64,000 bases of DNA from Ruminiclostridium cellobioparum subsp. termitidis CT1112 (GCF_000350485.1 NZ_AORV01000061.1:1-64000), one strand, 5' to 3'; positions 1 to 9,932 are shown, numbered from the stretch's first letter. A program made the numbers and translations. Notes: generated by a model not told the origin, from the letters alone.

Positions 1-24
1 CAGGGTTTTTTGTATCAGTAGCAA

Positions 25-1341
25 TTATTTTGTTTCACAGATATACTGGTTCAACAAGGATTCCAGCATTTCCTGACGGCCCGACTTGTTTTTGATCTTA
101 ACGCCAAGTGCGTGCTTTTCCAATTCTTTGAAGCCTACTTTTCCGTCAACTATATCTTTACCGATTCCGGTTGTGTAGCTTGAATATCTGTCGGCAACAA
201 ATGCATCGAACTTGCCATCAGTTACCATCTTGTCAGCTATGATAAGACCCTTTGCAAAGGTATCCATACCTGCAATATGTCCATAGAACAGGTCAGCCGG
301 TTCAAATGATCCTCTTCTGACTTTTGAGTCGAAGTTCAAACCGCCCTTGCCCAGACCGCCTGCCTTCAATACTTCATACATTGCGAGAGCAGCATCATAA
401 AGGTTGGTCGGGAATTGGTCAGTATCCCAGCCCAGCAATACATCACCCTGGTTAGCGTCAATGCTTCCCAGCATATTGTTGATTCTGCAGACTGCCAGCT
501 CATGCTGGAAGGTATGTCCTGCCAAAGTTGCATGGTTTGCTTCAATGTTGAGCTTGAAGTATGGATCCAAACCGTATGTCTTCAGGAAGCCTATAACAGT
601 ACCTGCATCAAAGTCATACTGGTGTTTTGTCGGTTCCTTCGGCTTGGGTTCGATAAGGAACTGTCCGTTGAAGCCTATTTCCCTGGCATAATCAACAGCC
701 ATCTTCAGAAATCTTGCCAGGTTATCCAGCTCAAGCTTCATATCTGTATTCAAAAGTGTCTCATAACCTTCTCTGCCACCCCAGAATACATAGTTTTCTC
801 CGCCCAATTCCTTTGTGATTTCCATGGCCTTCTTAACCTGGGCTGCAGCAAATGCAAAGATATCGGCATTTGGTGAAGTTGATGCACCATGCATGAATCT
901 TGGATTTCCAAATGCATTTGTTGTTCCCCAGAGAAGTTTTACATCACTGGATTTCATTCTGTCCTTTATGGCAGAAACGATCACGTCCAGGTTCTTGTTT
1001 GTTTCGGCAAGAGTATCTCCTTCGGGTGCAATATCCCTGTCGTGGAAGCAGAAGAATGGAACTCCTATTTTTTCGGCAAACTCGAAGTTTGCTTCAACCT
1101 TGAATTTTGCGCCGTCCATGGCTGACATTGTGTTCCATGGTCTTTCGTAAGAACCTGCACCGAACATATCTGCTCCGGCAGCTGCAAAAGTATGCCAGTA
1201 AGCTACTGCAAATCTTAAATGCTCCTTCATTGTCTTTCCGCCTATAACCGCATCGGGATTATAGTACTTGAATGCCAATGGATTATCCGATCCACCGCCT
1301 TCATACTTGATTTTTGAAATTCCGCTGAAAATTTCCGACAT
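25..1341 (-). CDS. xylA: Xylose isomerase
   Basis: Cytoplasmic, metal-dependent isomerase converting D-xylose to D-xylulose, the first step of xylose catabolism. The 438-residue product has the usual class II length. Family hallmarks are visible: an early [13 protein letters not shown] segment, the active-site region [11 protein letters not shown], the metal-site stretch [29 protein letters not shown], and GSIDANQGD followed by WDTDQFP. An upstream in-frame extension exists, but the ATG at 1341 is chosen because a GGAGGG site lies just before it and MSEIFSG is a typical beginning. It is the last gene of xylB - ROK - xylA, 67 bp after the regulator. Assignment is firm. Confidence 0.97.
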   Translation of the reverse strand: MSEIFSGISKIKYEGGGSDNPLAFKYYNPDAVIGGKTMKEHLRFAVAYWHTFAAAGADMFGAGSYERPWNTMSAMDGAKFKVEANFEFAEKIGVPFFCFHDRDIAPEGDTLAETNKNLDVIVSAIKDRMKSSDVKLLWGTTNAFGNPRFMHGASTSPNADIFAFAAAQVKKAMEITKELGGENYVFWGGREGYETLLNTDMKLELDNLARFLKMAVDYAREIGFNGQFLIEPKPKEPTKHQYDFDAGTVIGFLKTYGLDPYFKLNIEANHATLAGHTFQHELAVCRINNMLGSIDANQGDVLLGWDTDQFPTNLYDAALAMYEVLKAGGLGKGGLNFDSKVRRGSFEPADLFYGHIAGMDTFAKGLIIADKMVTDGKFDAFVADRYSSYTTGIGKDIVDGKVGFKELEKHALGVKIKNKSGRQEMLESLLNQYICETK

Positions 1342-1355
1342 AATACCCTCCATCT

Positions 1356-1370
1356 GCGTGCTTTGCACGC
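1356..1370 (-). other. Small hairpin before the xylA ribosome binding site
   Basis: Perfect 6-bp inverted repeat (GCGTGC / GCACGC, 3-nt loop) in the ROK-xylA gap, just upstream of the xylA GGAGGG. There is no T-run, so it is not a terminator. It may mark an RNA processing or stabilising site that raises xylA over the regulator; that role is inference. Confidence 0.4.
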
Positions 1371-1408
1371 TGCTAAATAGTAAATTAATTATGTTTATAT
1401 TTATGCTC

Positions 1409-2620
1409 CTACAGCCTGTGGCCAAAGAGCTTTTTCAATGGTACGATTGCAGCTCCAAGTGCCGAGGAATCCTCACCCAATTCCGACGCGAGTATCTCAA
1501 CCCTTGATGCCGGATATTTCAGTGCCTTTGCCAGTGCAATGTTTCGCATATGCTCCAAAATATCCTCTGAAAATTTCACCAATTCCTTCCCAAGCACTAT
1601 CCTGGAAGGGTTGATGGTATTTATTAAATTTGCTACCGCAAGACCCAGGTATCCGGCAGCTTCCACCAGAATGACTCTTGCGGATTCGTTACCTGCCTTT
1701 ACGGCGTCAATGATAAAATCAATTGAATTTATGGAGTTTATATCCAACTCATCCGAGAAATCGGCTATAAGTCCCTGTCTCACAAGCTTTTGCGCTTTCT
1801 CAACCATCGATCTTGAGGAAACCAGGGTTTCCAGGCAGCCATAGTTTCCACAGGCACATTTGGGTCCGTTGTGATCCACCATTATGTGACCGATTTCTCC
1901 GGCACTTCCGCTGCAGCCCCTGTAGAGGTTGCCGTCTGCGAATATGCTGGAGCCAATACCGGATTTCATGTTTATACATACAAAATCTCTCTGTTCGGTA
2001 CAGCAGCCTATCCAATTTTCACTTATGGCCGAGCATATGGCCTCATTGTCCACATATATGGGGAAATTACCCATGCCCGACATCATGCTCTCCAGATCAA
2101 CTCTCTCCCACCCCAGATTAGGTGCGAAAATGACTTCGTGGGTTACATTGTCAACCATACCCGGCACCGACACGCCAACACCCAGTAATCTGTCTTCCCT
2201 GATAGCATTCCGTTCTATAATCTGCCGTACTTTTTTCTCAATAAACGCTATTGACTCCGATACCGACTGGTCGAATCTACTGGAGATCATGTCCCTGTAC
2301 TCAACATTTCCGGTTATATCCATGAGGATAAATCTGATGTAATCAACATCTATATCAACTCCTATGGAATAATAGCTTTTTGGATTGAGTTCATATAAGT
2401 TGGGCCTTCTCCCGCCTTTGGATATTCCGATACCGGCTTCACGGATATAGCCTTTTTCCAGCAGATTTGAAACAATAACTCCGCATGCGGTGGGAGATAG
2501 ACCTGTAAGTTGAGCCAAATCAGCTTTTGATATCTGTTTGTTGAGCCTTATCAATTCCAGCAGGGAAGTTTCATTAAATTGCTTCAAAAACTTATTGTTG
2601 CCTGTTTTACCCAACTTCAT
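1409..2620 (-). CDS. ROK-family transcriptional regulator (XylR-like)
   Basis: A 403-residue repressor-type ROK protein. The N-terminus is a winged helix-turn-helix (about residues 10-70, including [20 protein letters not shown]). The remainder is a sugar-kinase-like ROK domain with [11 protein letters not shown], the zinc-type motif around [11 protein letters not shown], and [15 protein letters not shown]. The ATG at 2620 follows GGGAGGGGG. It sits between xylB and xylA, so D-xylose is the likely ligand. A palindromic operator candidate lies in its own upstream gap and a related one at the xylB promoter, which suggests autorepression and repression of the operon. Ligand and operator are inferred from context. 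Confidence 0.9.
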   Translation of the reverse strand: MKLGKTGNNKFLKQFNETSLLELIRLNKQISKADLAQLTGLSPTACGVIVSNLLEKGYIREAGIGISKGGRRPNLYELNPKSYYSIGVDIDVDYIRFILMDITGNVEYRDMISSRFDQSVSESIAFIEKKVRQIIERNAIREDRLLGVGVSVPGMVDNVTHEVIFAPNLGWERVDLESMMSGMGNFPIYVDNEAICSAISENWIGCCTEQRDFVCINMKSGIGSSIFADGNLYRGCSGSAGEIGHIMVDHNGPKCACGNYGCLETLVSSRSMVEKAQKLVRQGLIADFSDELDINSINSIDFIIDAVKAGNESARVILVEAAGYLGLAVANLINTINPSRIVLGKELVKFSEDILEHMRNIALAKALKYPASRVEILASELGEDSSALGAAIVPLKKLFGHRL

Positions 2621-2675
2621 ATTCCTACCCCCTCCCACTGTATTAATAAAATTTAAATGATCAACTTATTTTTAG

Positions 2676-2700
2676 ACTTTGTAAACTCAGTTTATAATGT
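2676..2700. promoter_or_regulatory. Candidate ROK/XylR operator (internal)
   Basis: Imperfect palindrome with TTTGTAAAC and GTTTATAA half-sites in the xylB-ROK gap. Aligned with the 25-bp palindrome before xylB it matches at 18 of 25 positions. The shared features are the ACTTT start, TAA, the TTATAA block and the terminal GT. It probably gives the regulator and xylA a second controlled start point. Confidence 0.5.
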
Positions 2701-2737
2701 AAAAATCATGCAATTCCTGCAGCTGCTGCTTCAAAGT

Positions 2738-4267
2738 TTATTTAAGAATGTTATTAAGCTGGGTAAAGTCTTCCTTCATGGATTTGTACAGCTTTGTATA
2801 TAACTTGTAGAAATCATTGTACCTGTTAATATTTGCCTCGATGGGAGCAAGTGTATCCTTAACCTGGATAACCGCTTCGCATGCCTCGGGCACACTGCTG
2901 TACACCCCGGCGCCCACACCGGCAAGTATTGCAACTCCAAGTGCCGGACCTTCGTCTGATTTTATCCTGTTGATGCCTGTACCAAATACATCAGCCTGCA
3001 TCTGTCTCCAGATACCGCTCTTTCCGCCGCCGCCCGATGCCCTTACTTCGGATACTCTGACTCCCATGTCTCTGATAATTTCCAGACAGTCCTTCAGACT
3101 GTATGTTACTCCTTCCATGATGGCACGTACAAAATGAGGTTTTGTGTGCTTGGCGGTCAATCCGAAGAAAACTCCTTTTGCATTTGGATCAAGGTGCGGA
3201 GTTCTTTCTCCCATCAGGTACGGTAAATATATAAGTCCGTCACTGCATGGCTTGATTGTTTCGGCCTCCGCATCCAGAAGCTTGTAGACATCAATATCGG
3301 ATAATTCCGCAGTCATGAGCTCCTCCATGCAGAAAGTATCCCTGAACCACTTCAAGGACAAACCGGCTCCCTGTGTAACGCCCATTATATGATATGTGTT
3401 GGGAACCGCATGACAGAAAGTATGCACTCTTCCCAGGGGATCAATTGTCAGTTTGTCCGTATATGCAAAAACAACACCCGAGGTTCCTATTGTGGATGAG
3501 ACTACTCCCGGTTTTACTATACCGTTTCCAACCGCACCGGCAGCCTGGTCTCCGGCTCCTCCCACAACTATCGTTCCTTCATTCAAACCTGTTATGGCAG
3601 CTGCGGAAGCTGTAACCTTACCCGTAACCTCTTGTGATTCATACATCTTACCCAGCATTGAAGTGGATATTCCCAGTTTTCCGACTACTTCGTCACTCCA
3701 TTTTCTTTCGGCTATATTCATCAGCTGCATACCGCTGGCGTCTGAAACCTCTGTTGCATATTCACCGGTAAGCCTCAATCTGATATAGTCCTTTGGCAGT
3801 AATATCTTTGCTATCTTTTCAAAAATCTGCGGCTCGTTGTTTTTGACCCACATGATCTTTGAAGCTGTAAACCCTGTAAGTGCCGGATTAGCTGTTATTT
3901 CAATCAATCTTTCCTTGCCGATAAGCTCTGTGATCTGGTCACACTCGGCAGCACTTCTCTGATCGCACCAGATGATTGCTTTTCTGAGAACCTTGTCATC
4001 TTTGTCAAGCAGAACGGCTCCATGCATTTGGCCTGATAAGCCCACACCCTTTACTTCCCGCTTATCAACGCCGCTTTTTAACATAACGTTGTTTATGCTT
4101 TCGCATGTACCCCTCCACCATTCCTCAGGATCTTGTTCTGCCCATCCAAGATTCGGCTGATAAAGTGGGTACTCCACGGTGGAACTTGCCACAGGTTTGC
4201 CGCTTTCATCAAACAATACAGTCTTAACACCTGAGGTTCCAAGATCGATACCAATTAGAAAAGACAA
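2738..4267 (-). CDS. xylB: Xylulokinase
   Basis: FGGY-family kinase, 509 residues, phosphorylating D-xylulose to xylulose 5-phosphate for the pentose phosphate pathway. The N-terminal phosphate-1 motif GIDLGTSGVKT, the substrate-site stretch GLSGQMHG with AIIWCDQRS, and the second-domain glycine motifs (VVGGAGDQAAGAVG, ASGGGGKSG) are all present. The start is a TTG at 4267 preceded by AAAGGGGG; no ATG fits the start of the domain. It is the first gene of the xylose operon, with a sigma-A-like promoter and a 25-bp palindrome directly upstream. Confidence 0.96.
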   Translation of the reverse strand: MSFLIGIDLGTSGVKTVLFDESGKPVASSTVEYPLYQPNLGWAEQDPEEWWRGTCESINNVMLKSGVDKREVKGVGLSGQMHGAVLLDKDDKVLRKAIIWCDQRSAAECDQITELIGKERLIEITANPALTGFTASKIMWVKNNEPQIFEKIAKILLPKDYIRLRLTGEYATEVSDASGMQLMNIAERKWSDEVVGKLGISTSMLGKMYESQEVTGKVTASAAAITGLNEGTIVVGGAGDQAAGAVGNGIVKPGVVSSTIGTSGVVFAYTDKLTIDPLGRVHTFCHAVPNTYHIMGVTQGAGLSLKWFRDTFCMEELMTAELSDIDVYKLLDAEAETIKPCSDGLIYLPYLMGERTPHLDPNAKGVFFGLTAKHTKPHFVRAIMEGVTYSLKDCLEIIRDMGVRVSEVRASGGGGKSGIWRQMQADVFGTGINRIKSDEGPALGVAILAGVGAGVYSSVPEACEAVIQVKDTLAPIEANINRYNDFYKLYTKLYKSMKEDFTQLNNILK

Positions 4268-4292
4268 TGTATAGTCCCCCTTTCCAAAGTTT

Positions 4293-4317
4293 ACTTTATA
4301 ATATTATATTATAAAGT
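4293..4317. promoter_or_regulatory. 25-bp palindromic operator candidate before xylB
   Basis: Perfect palindrome with two 12-bp arms (ACTTTATAATAT / ATATTATAAAGT) around one central base. It overlaps the end of the proposed -10 box and the expected transcription start of xylB, the classic position for a repressor. It resembles the site at 2676-2700, so both are proposed targets of the ROK protein. Confidence 0.6.
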
Positions 4318-4343
4318 ATATCAATTATTTGCTGTTATGTCAA
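4315..4343 (-). promoter_or_regulatory. Sigma-A promoter of the xyl operon
   Basis: On the minus strand TTGACA (4338-4343) and TATACT (4315-4320) are separated by exactly 17 bases, about 50 bp upstream of the xylB start. The operator palindrome begins inside the -10. Confidence 0.65.
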
Positions 4344-4410
4344 AATGATTTTATGAAAAAGCACAGGTTTTTATTTTAACTTTATCAACAATATCCCACA
4401 TAACAGCAAA

Positions 4411-4441
4411 AACACGCATAGGCTTCAAAACCATGCGTGTT
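4411..4441 (-). terminator. Rho-independent terminator after the 4550-4807 gene
   Basis: Nine-bp perfect stem (AACACGCAT / ATGCGTGTT) with a 13-nt loop. On the minus strand it runs into a short T-stretch. It ends transcription from the small gene upstream and insulates the xyl promoter. Confidence 0.6.
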
Positions 4442-4549
4442 TAGAATTTGCATTTTAACTGCTAATAATACATTTTATAGCTTGCATTTGAAAGAATTTT
4501 ACAGCCTTTCATTACCCGGTATCTGAATTTATGGGATAAAAGTTAAAAT

Positions 4550-4807
4550 TTAATACAGTACAATCTCAAGCCTGTCAAAGCCTATTGTTTCACCGAAATG
4601 GTCGCTGTTAAAGCTGGTTTTCCTGTAGAGCCCGAATTCCCTGGTATTTTTCTTCAGCCAGATGGGCACCTCCACATCCAGTTCCTTGCAAACCGCTATG
4701 AGGCATTCCTCCAGCTGATCATGGAAGTCCACGTCCCCGTTCTGAGGAACAACCCAGGCTTCCTTCAGTAATTTTCCCCGCTTGACTAATCTGCCGTATA
4801 GTTTCAA
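4550..4807 (-). CDS. Small conserved-type hypothetical protein
   Basis: An 85-residue soluble protein with no signal peptide or membrane segment. It starts at a TTG preceded by GGGGAT and is followed by its own terminator. The composition is that of a real compact protein (LEECLIAVCKELDVEVPIWL, then KKNTREFGLYRKTSF). I do not recognise a family with certainty. It stands alone between the xyl operon and cimA. No function is proposed. Confidence 0.65.
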   Translation of the reverse strand: MKLYGRLVKRGKLLKEAWVVPQNGDVDFHDQLEECLIAVCKELDVEVPIWLKKNTREFGLYRKTSFNSDHFGETIGFDRLEIVLY

Positions 4808-5031
4808 ATCTTTGATCCCCTTAAACTTATTTATTAATACTTATTATATAAAGACATCTTTATTATTACGCATAGGTTCAATAGAAAATTTTTACCTAAA
4901 CTGCGTTTCAATGAGGCCATATGATGATCATAGTACTCTTTGGATTACCTTAAGTGCTTCATAAGCCTCATTATATACCAAAATTAATAATAATAGAAGT
5001 CAGGAAATCAACCGGCCGCATATGGCTGATT

Positions 5032-6597
5032 CTAATTTTCCTTCATCAGCTTATGCTCCACTGAATCCACCAGTGCCCGCCAGCTGGCTTCAATTATGTC
5101 GGTGGATACTCCGACTGTTGTCCAGGCATCCTGTCCGTCAGTCGTCTCGATCAAAACACGGACCTTGGATGCAGTTGCAAAATTGGAGTCCAATACTCTA
5201 ACCTTGTAGTCGGTCAGTTTCATTTCTGCTATCCTGGGATAAAAACGCTCTAAAGCCTTTCTAAGTGCCTTGTCAAGAGCATTTACCGGTCCGTCGCCTT
5301 CAGCTGCGGTTATTTCAGTTTGCCCATCCACAAGTATTTTTATCATTGCGGAAGAGTTTACACTGTTCACGGTAGGTTCATTTACAATAACCTTAAACTC
5401 CTTCAGCTCAAAGAAAGTCTTGTATTTTCCCAGCATTTTGCGGATCACCAGCTCAAAGGAGCTTTCGGCGCCCTCATACTGATAGCCTTCATACTCAAGC
5501 TCTTTAAGCCGTTCAATGATTTTTTTTGTTTCCGGAGAGTCTTTGGTCAGCGTATTGTCCACCATGTTTATAATGCTCATTACAGCACTTCTTCCCGCCA
5601 CCTCCGACATGAGGATATTGCGCTGGTTTCCAACCACCTCCGGATGGATCATTTCGTACGCTGAGGTGTTTTTGTTGACAGCATCTGCGTGCATGCCGGC
5701 TTTATGCGCAAATGCGCAGTTCCCGACGAAAGGCGCTCTTTCATCATGAATTATATTGGCAACCTCACTTACATATCTTGCGGTAGGTGTGAGCTTTTCC
5801 ATGTTTGCTGCAGGAATGCACTCATAATTCATCATCAGCTGGAGGTTTGGAATGATTGTACACAAATTCGCATTTCCGCATCTTTCTCCAAAGCCGTTGA
5901 TGGTTCCCTGTATCTGTACGGCGCCTGCCTCAACAGCTGCAATCGATCCGGCCACTGCCATCCCGTTGTCATTGTGGCAATGTATCCCTATGGCACAATC
6001 CACTTCATCGCGTACCAGACCGGTTATTCTGGCTATGTGGGAAGGAAGGCCGGCCCCTTTTGTATCACACAGGCAAATGGTATCTGCTCCTGCTCTGTTG
6101 GCAACTTTTAAGGTTTCCATGGCATATTCGGGATTTGCATTGTACCCGTCAAAAAAGTGTTCGGCGTCATAAACTACAATCTTTCCGTGATTTTTAAAAT
6201 ATTTGATGGTATCGTATATCATTCTCAAATTTTCTTCCAGCGTAGTTTTTATAATATCAGTGACCTGAAAATCCCATGACTTGCCGAACACAGCTATCGC
6301 TTCGGTGCCGGCCTTCAGCAGGGACTGTATGTTTGCATCCTCTTCGACACTGACGTTGGCTCTCCTGGTAGCACCAAAGGCTATGATTTTAGAACTGGCC
6401 AATTTAAGCTTCAGCACTCTTTCGAAAAATTCAAGGTCCTTTGGATTTGACCCCGGATTACCGGCCTCAATATAGTCAACTCCCAGGTTATCCAATTTAT
6501 TTACTATCTTGAGTTTATCCTCCACTGTGAAGGAAATCCCCAGGGCCTGAGCTCCGTCCCTCAGGGTCGAATCATATATTATCAGTTTGTTAGTCAT
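5032..6597 (-). CDS. cimA: (R)-citramalate synthase
   Basis: A DRE-TIM metallolyase condensing pyruvate and acetyl-CoA to citramalate, the entry to a threonine-independent route to 2-oxobutyrate and isoleucine. The 521 residues hold the N-terminal catalytic barrel (IYDSTLRDGAQALGISF, GIHCHNDNGMAVA, the GTINGFGERCGNANL loop) and a C-terminal regulatory LeuA dimer domain (ADGEGPVNALDKALR-like segment, ending [15 protein letters not shown]). ISFTVEDKLKI and the overall length separate it from 2-isopropylmalate and homocitrate synthases. The ATG at 6597 follows GAAAGGAG. It belongs functionally with the ilv/leu genes although a SatD/DUF3307 pair separates them. Confidence 0.92.
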   Translation of the reverse strand: MTNKLIIYDSTLRDGAQALGISFTVEDKLKIVNKLDNLGVDYIEAGNPGSNPKDLEFFERVLKLKLASSKIIAFGATRRANVSVEEDANIQSLLKAGTEAIAVFGKSWDFQVTDIIKTTLEENLRMIYDTIKYFKNHGKIVVYDAEHFFDGYNANPEYAMETLKVANRAGADTICLCDTKGAGLPSHIARITGLVRDEVDCAIGIHCHNDNGMAVAGSIAAVEAGAVQIQGTINGFGERCGNANLCTIIPNLQLMMNYECIPAANMEKLTPTARYVSEVANIIHDERAPFVGNCAFAHKAGMHADAVNKNTSAYEMIHPEVVGNQRNILMSEVAGRSAVMSIINMVDNTLTKDSPETKKIIERLKELEYEGYQYEGAESSFELVIRKMLGKYKTFFELKEFKVIVNEPTVNSVNSSAMIKILVDGQTEITAAEGDGPVNALDKALRKALERFYPRIAEMKLTDYKVRVLDSNFATASKVRVLIETTDGQDAWTTVGVSTDIIEASWRALVDSVEHKLMKEN

Positions 6598-6612
6598 ACT
6601 TTTCTCCTTTCT

Positions 6613-7398
6613 TTATAGTCCCGTAAAGACCAATATATATGCTGCTACTGAAAACACAACGCTTACCAGGGTCCCGATCAAATAATATTCCGCAAAGGCC
6701 CTGTCCTTTGCTATGGCATCATATCTGGCAATGGATTTTGCCGTTAATATGAAACCAAGAGCAGAAAATTGATTTATACTGATGAAAAATACAATAAGTA
6801 TACGTTCAAGAGTACCTATTATTGCTCCGGTACGCTGCTGTTTTACGTTTCTTTCCGCCTCCTCTTCCGGTTTAAAGGCCGAAAAGAACAGATTGAAGGT
6901 TATATTTGCGGGCTTTATTATCAGCAGGCCCACCAGCAGCCATTTAATCGCATTAACCGGATTAATGTTAACCATTCCCAGCAAATCCGACCAAATTTTA
7001 TTCAGGTGCAGCAAAGGACTCTGCCAGCTCACTTTTACATACAGTAATGCTATCAACAACAATAAAAATATATGTAACAGCTGGTCTGCCATAAATACAA
7101 CTGCCGGCTTCTTATGGTATCCTTTAAAAAAATTGTTTTCAGCGGTCCAATACTTCAGAGAGTCAACCATAAAGTGAGCCAGCACCGAAAGCAGCAGACA
7201 CAACAGCAGCAAAGCACCAAACCTGATAAATATCAGGGCAAGTATAAACGGTATGCCATATTGTACGGAATGTACAACAACCCCCCGGTAACTTGTTTTC
7301 TTATTTCGTGCTATTTTCTCTGTTTGCAGATAAAAGTCACCTAAAACATGCAGCGTTACCAACACCCATATCAGTAAAAAGCCCTTACCTGTATCCAT
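6613..7398 (-). CDS. DUF3307 integral membrane protein
   Basis: A 261-residue protein with several hydrophobic helices: an N-terminal LLIWVLVTLHVLGDF, then a run through ALLLLCLLLSVLAHFMVDSL, LLHIFLLLLIALLYV and two C-terminal helices. The HVLGDFYLQTEKIARNK start and HFMVDSLKYW motif match the DUF3307 family. The start at 7398 is chosen because GGAGGG sits 7 bases before this ATG; an upstream TTG would touch the site. It is co-transcribed with the SatD gene 43 bp upstream, a pairing known for this family. Biochemical role is unknown. Confidence 0.8.
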   Translation of the reverse strand: MDTGKGFLLIWVLVTLHVLGDFYLQTEKIARNKKTSYRGVVVHSVQYGIPFILALIFIRFGALLLLCLLLSVLAHFMVDSLKYWTAENNFFKGYHKKPAVVFMADQLLHIFLLLLIALLYVKVSWQSPLLHLNKIWSDLLGMVNINPVNAIKWLLVGLLIIKPANITFNLFFSAFKPEEEAERNVKQQRTGAIIGTLERILIVFFISINQFSALGFILTAKSIARYDAIAKDRAFAEYYLIGTLVSVVFSVAAYILVFTGL

Positions 7399-7441
7399 AC
7401 TCAACCCTCCTAAAAAATTTATCCGGTGCCCCTTTGCAGGT

Positions 7442-8092
7442 CTATCCCCATTCTCTTAAAAGCACCTCTTCCAAAACTTGTTTGGTATGCAGATAGCTGT
7501 AATACCCCGAACTCTTCAAGCCCCTCTGGACAGTGGACTGGACTATTCCAAGCCTGCGGGCAACCTCTCTCTGGTTGTCTTCGCATATGACAGTTTCGAG
7601 AATAAGTCTTACCTGCTTCTGAGTCCACTTTCCCTGAATAAGGGACCAGAGGCTGAAAGTGCTGTTTGCCAGCGCAACTATACTTATATTGTCATCAGCG
7701 GCAATTTTAACCGAAGTCTGGTCGCTCCTCCTGCTTTTATGGCTTTTTTTGATCTCATTTATCATGCGCCTTGCATGGTGATAAGCGGTCCCGTCGGCTC
7801 CTATTGCCATTTCCCGGTTTATTTTAGTCGATATGTCACCAAATCCGATCCCGAACCGGATTTTTACAGGATACATTTTAAGCATTATTCTTTCAATTAT
7901 CCTGATTATGGGCTGTGTTGAATTCAAGAGTCCCTGAAACTCATCCCCCAGAGTCACGATGAATTTAGCAGCTATATAATTGTCAAATTCTGAATTTATT
8001 TCTTCCAATACCTGTTCAAGCTGTTCCTGCACCTGAAAGCGATCCTTTATTTTACGGGAATTTTTTATATCCCCGATAACAGCAAAATACAT
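7442..8092 (-). CDS. SatD-family protein
   Basis: A 216-residue cytoplasmic protein. Residues 1-110 match the SatD pattern: YFAVIGDIKNSRKI, then a conserved GDEFQGLL and IRFGIGFGDIST. The C-terminal 45 residues carry a helix-turn-helix-like segment (REVARRLGIVQSTVQRGLK). The family was named from a Streptococcus acid-tolerance locus, but its molecular role is not established. GGGAGG precedes the ATG. The long upstream gap contains a TGCAT repeat array that may be its operator. Confidence 0.8.
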   Translation of the reverse strand: MYFAVIGDIKNSRKIKDRFQVQEQLEQVLEEINSEFDNYIAAKFIVTLGDEFQGLLNSTQPIIRIIERIMLKMYPVKIRFGIGFGDISTKINREMAIGADGTAYHHARRMINEIKKSHKSRRSDQTSVKIAADDNISIVALANSTFSLWSLIQGKWTQKQVRLILETVICEDNQREVARRLGIVQSTVQRGLKSSGYYSYLHTKQVLEEVLLREWG

Positions 8093-8171
8093 ATTCTACC
8101 TCCCGGACTTATTTCGAGTATATATTCAGCTATACAGTATCACATTCAAACAGTAAATTCAACAAATTTGA

Positions 8172-8250
8172 TGCATTATCAGGTGCATCAAATTTATTAT
8201 TGCATATATGGATGCATCATTTCACATTTTGCATTAATCCATGCATCATA
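8172..8250. repeat. Three-unit 29-bp TGCAT array upstream of SatD
   Basis: TGCAT occurs at 8172, 8184, 8201, 8213, 8230 and 8242. The spacings are 12, 17, 12, 17 and 12, so there are three direct units of 29 bp, each with two TGCAT cores. The first unit is also part of a perfect 12-bp inverted repeat (8164-8175 with 8184-8195, 8-nt spacer). It lies 80-160 bp before the SatD start, upstream of any plausible promoter. Confidence 0.75.
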
Positions 8251-8270
8251 ATTCAAAGCTGCAGCAGATC

Positions 8271-8348
8271 AATTTTCCGGTGTACACATTCAAACTCAGT
8301 ATTATAAGTGCCTCGTCACTGTTCCAAAAGTTATAAATTCCCATATTC
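8271..8348 (-). repeat. Dispersed 78-bp intergenic repeat, copy A
   Basis: Matches 12187-12264 at 70 of 78 positions without gaps. It contains a TGTACA core. It lies downstream of the leuA terminator relative to transcription. Read on the minus strand it has a TATAAT hexamer (TACAAT in copy B), so a promoter function is possible but the -35 is poor. Confidence 0.8.
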
Positions 8349-8356
8349 TAAAAAAA

Positions 8357-8376
8357 GCAGCCCTTTTAGGGGCTGC
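8357..8376 (-). terminator. leuA terminator
   Basis: Seven-bp stem GCAGCCC / GGGCTGC followed on the minus strand by a run of seven T. It lies 17 bp past the leuA stop and separates the ilv-leu transcript from SatD. Confidence 0.85.
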
Positions 8377-8393
8377 TTCAGCTTCAAGCGCCC

Positions 8394-9932
8394 CTACCGG
8401 CTAATTATTGCCTCTTCACTTATCTTACCGATCTCGCTTATAGATCTGTTTATTGCACTGAGATAGGCTTTAACACTTGCTTCAATTATATCCGTGCTGA
8501 CACCTTTACCCATGTATACCGAGTTGTTAGAGGATATTTTGACAGTCACCTCTCCCAGAGCATCCTTACCCTCGGTTACAGCTTTGATGCTGTAATGCAC
8601 CAGTTCGGCCTTAACATCCGTCGCACGTTCTATGGCATTGAAAGCAGCATCCACAGGACCATCCCCGGTGGCGGCCTCGGTTATTACTTCATTCTCTCTC
8701 CTGATGCTGACAGTTGAGGTGGATATCATCTTATTCCCGCTGTTTATCTGGAAGCTGTCGATTACAAATATTTCAGGCACAGCAATATTTTCATCCACCA
8801 GTGCTTCAATATCCTTGTCGGTGACTATTTTCTTTCTGTCGGCAAGATCCTTGAATTTCTCAAAGGCAGCCTTGACTTCCTCGGCGGACAATACATAGCC
8901 CATTTCCTTCAATCTGTCTTCAAAGGCATGATGACCTGAAAGCTTTCCCAGAACCATCCTGTTTTTACCCACACCCACTGACTCGGGAGTCATTATCTCA
9001 TAAGTGGATTTTTCTGAAAGAACTCCATGCTGGTGTATTCCTGATTCATGGGCAAAAGCATTTGCCCCCACTATGGCTTTGTTTGGCTGTACACCCACAC
9101 CTGTAAGGCTTGAAACAAGCCTGCTGGTTCTGTAAATTTGTGTAGTATCTATTTTATGAGTTATGTCATAGTAATCTTTTCTTGTGTCAATGCCCATTAC
9201 TATTTCTTCAACAGCGGCATTGCCGGCTCTTTCACCAAGACCGTTAACAGTACATTCTACCTGTACGGCGCCATTTTCCACGGCAGCCAGTGAATTGGCC
9301 ACAGCCAGGCCAAGGTCGTTATGGCAGTGAACACTGATATCGGCCTTATCTATGTTTGGTACATTGTTCCGCAGGTTTCTGATCAATCTGCCGAACTCCA
9401 CAGGTGTGGTATACCCCACAGTATCGGGAATATTTACTACAGTTGCACCGGCGGCAATAACAGCCTCAACTATCCTTATGAGAAAATCCTCACGGGTTCT
9501 GCTGGCATCTTCAGCTGAAAACTCCACATCGGAGCAATAGCTTTTTGCACGCCTCACCATGGCTACGGCACGTTCAAAGACCTCTTCCTCCGTCATCTTC
9601 AGCTTGTATTTCATGTGTATGTCCGAAGTTGCTATGAAAGTGTGGATTCTTGGATTTTCTGCGTACTGTACGGCTTCCCATGCCCTGTCTATATCTTTTT
9701 CCGTTGCACGGCACAGGCTGGCTATCGAAACTCCCTTTATATTTTTTGAGAGCGTCATAATGGATTCAAAATCTCCCGGTGAAGCTATGGCAAAGCCTCC
9801 CTCGATAACATCCACTCCCAGTCTGGCCAATTGCTTGGCAATTTCCATTTTCTCCTGGAGATTCAAATTAACACCCGGAGTTTGCTCTCCGTCTCTCAGT
9901 GTGGTATCAAATATTCTGATCCTTCTTGCCAT
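8394..9932 (-). CDS. leuA: 2-isopropylmalate synthase
   Basis: Condenses acetyl-CoA with 2-oxoisovalerate, the committed step of leucine synthesis. The 512 residues contain the DRE-TIM barrel signature [17 protein letters not shown], the [18 protein letters not shown] motif, [14 protein letters not shown] and [15 protein letters not shown], then the C-terminal leucine-binding regulatory domain ([28 protein letters not shown]). The ATG at 9932 follows GGAGGG. It is the last gene of the ilvB-ilvN-ilvC-leuA series. The 420-bp gap before it carries a structured-RNA candidate, so it may have extra control. Confidence 0.95.
   Translation of the reverse strand: MARRIRIFDTTLRDGEQTPGVNLNLQEKMEIAKQLARLGVDVIEGGFAIASPGDFESIMTLSKNIKGVSIASLCRATEKDIDRAWEAVQYAENPRIHTFIATSDIHMKYKLKMTEEEVFERAVAMVRRAKSYCSDVEFSAEDASRTREDFLIRIVEAVIAAGATVVNIPDTVGYTTPVEFGRLIRNLRNNVPNIDKADISVHCHNDLGLAVANSLAAVENGAVQVECTVNGLGERAGNAAVEEIVMGIDTRKDYYDITHKIDTTQIYRTSRLVSSLTGVGVQPNKAIVGANAFAHESGIHQHGVLSEKSTYEIMTPESVGVGKNRMVLGKLSGHHAFEDRLKEMGYVLSAEEVKAAFEKFKDLADRKKIVTDKDIEALVDENIAVPEIFVIDSFQINSGNKMISTSTVSIRRENEVITEAATGDGPVDAAFNAIERATDVKAELVHYSIKAVTEGKDALGEVTVKISSNNSVYMGKGVSTDIIEASVKAYLSAINRSISEIGKISEEAIISR

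Noticed and set aside
1342-1425. Longer N-terminus for xylose isomerase
   Set aside because: The extension overlaps the end of the ROK gene and bypasses the GGAGGG-preceded ATG at 1341.
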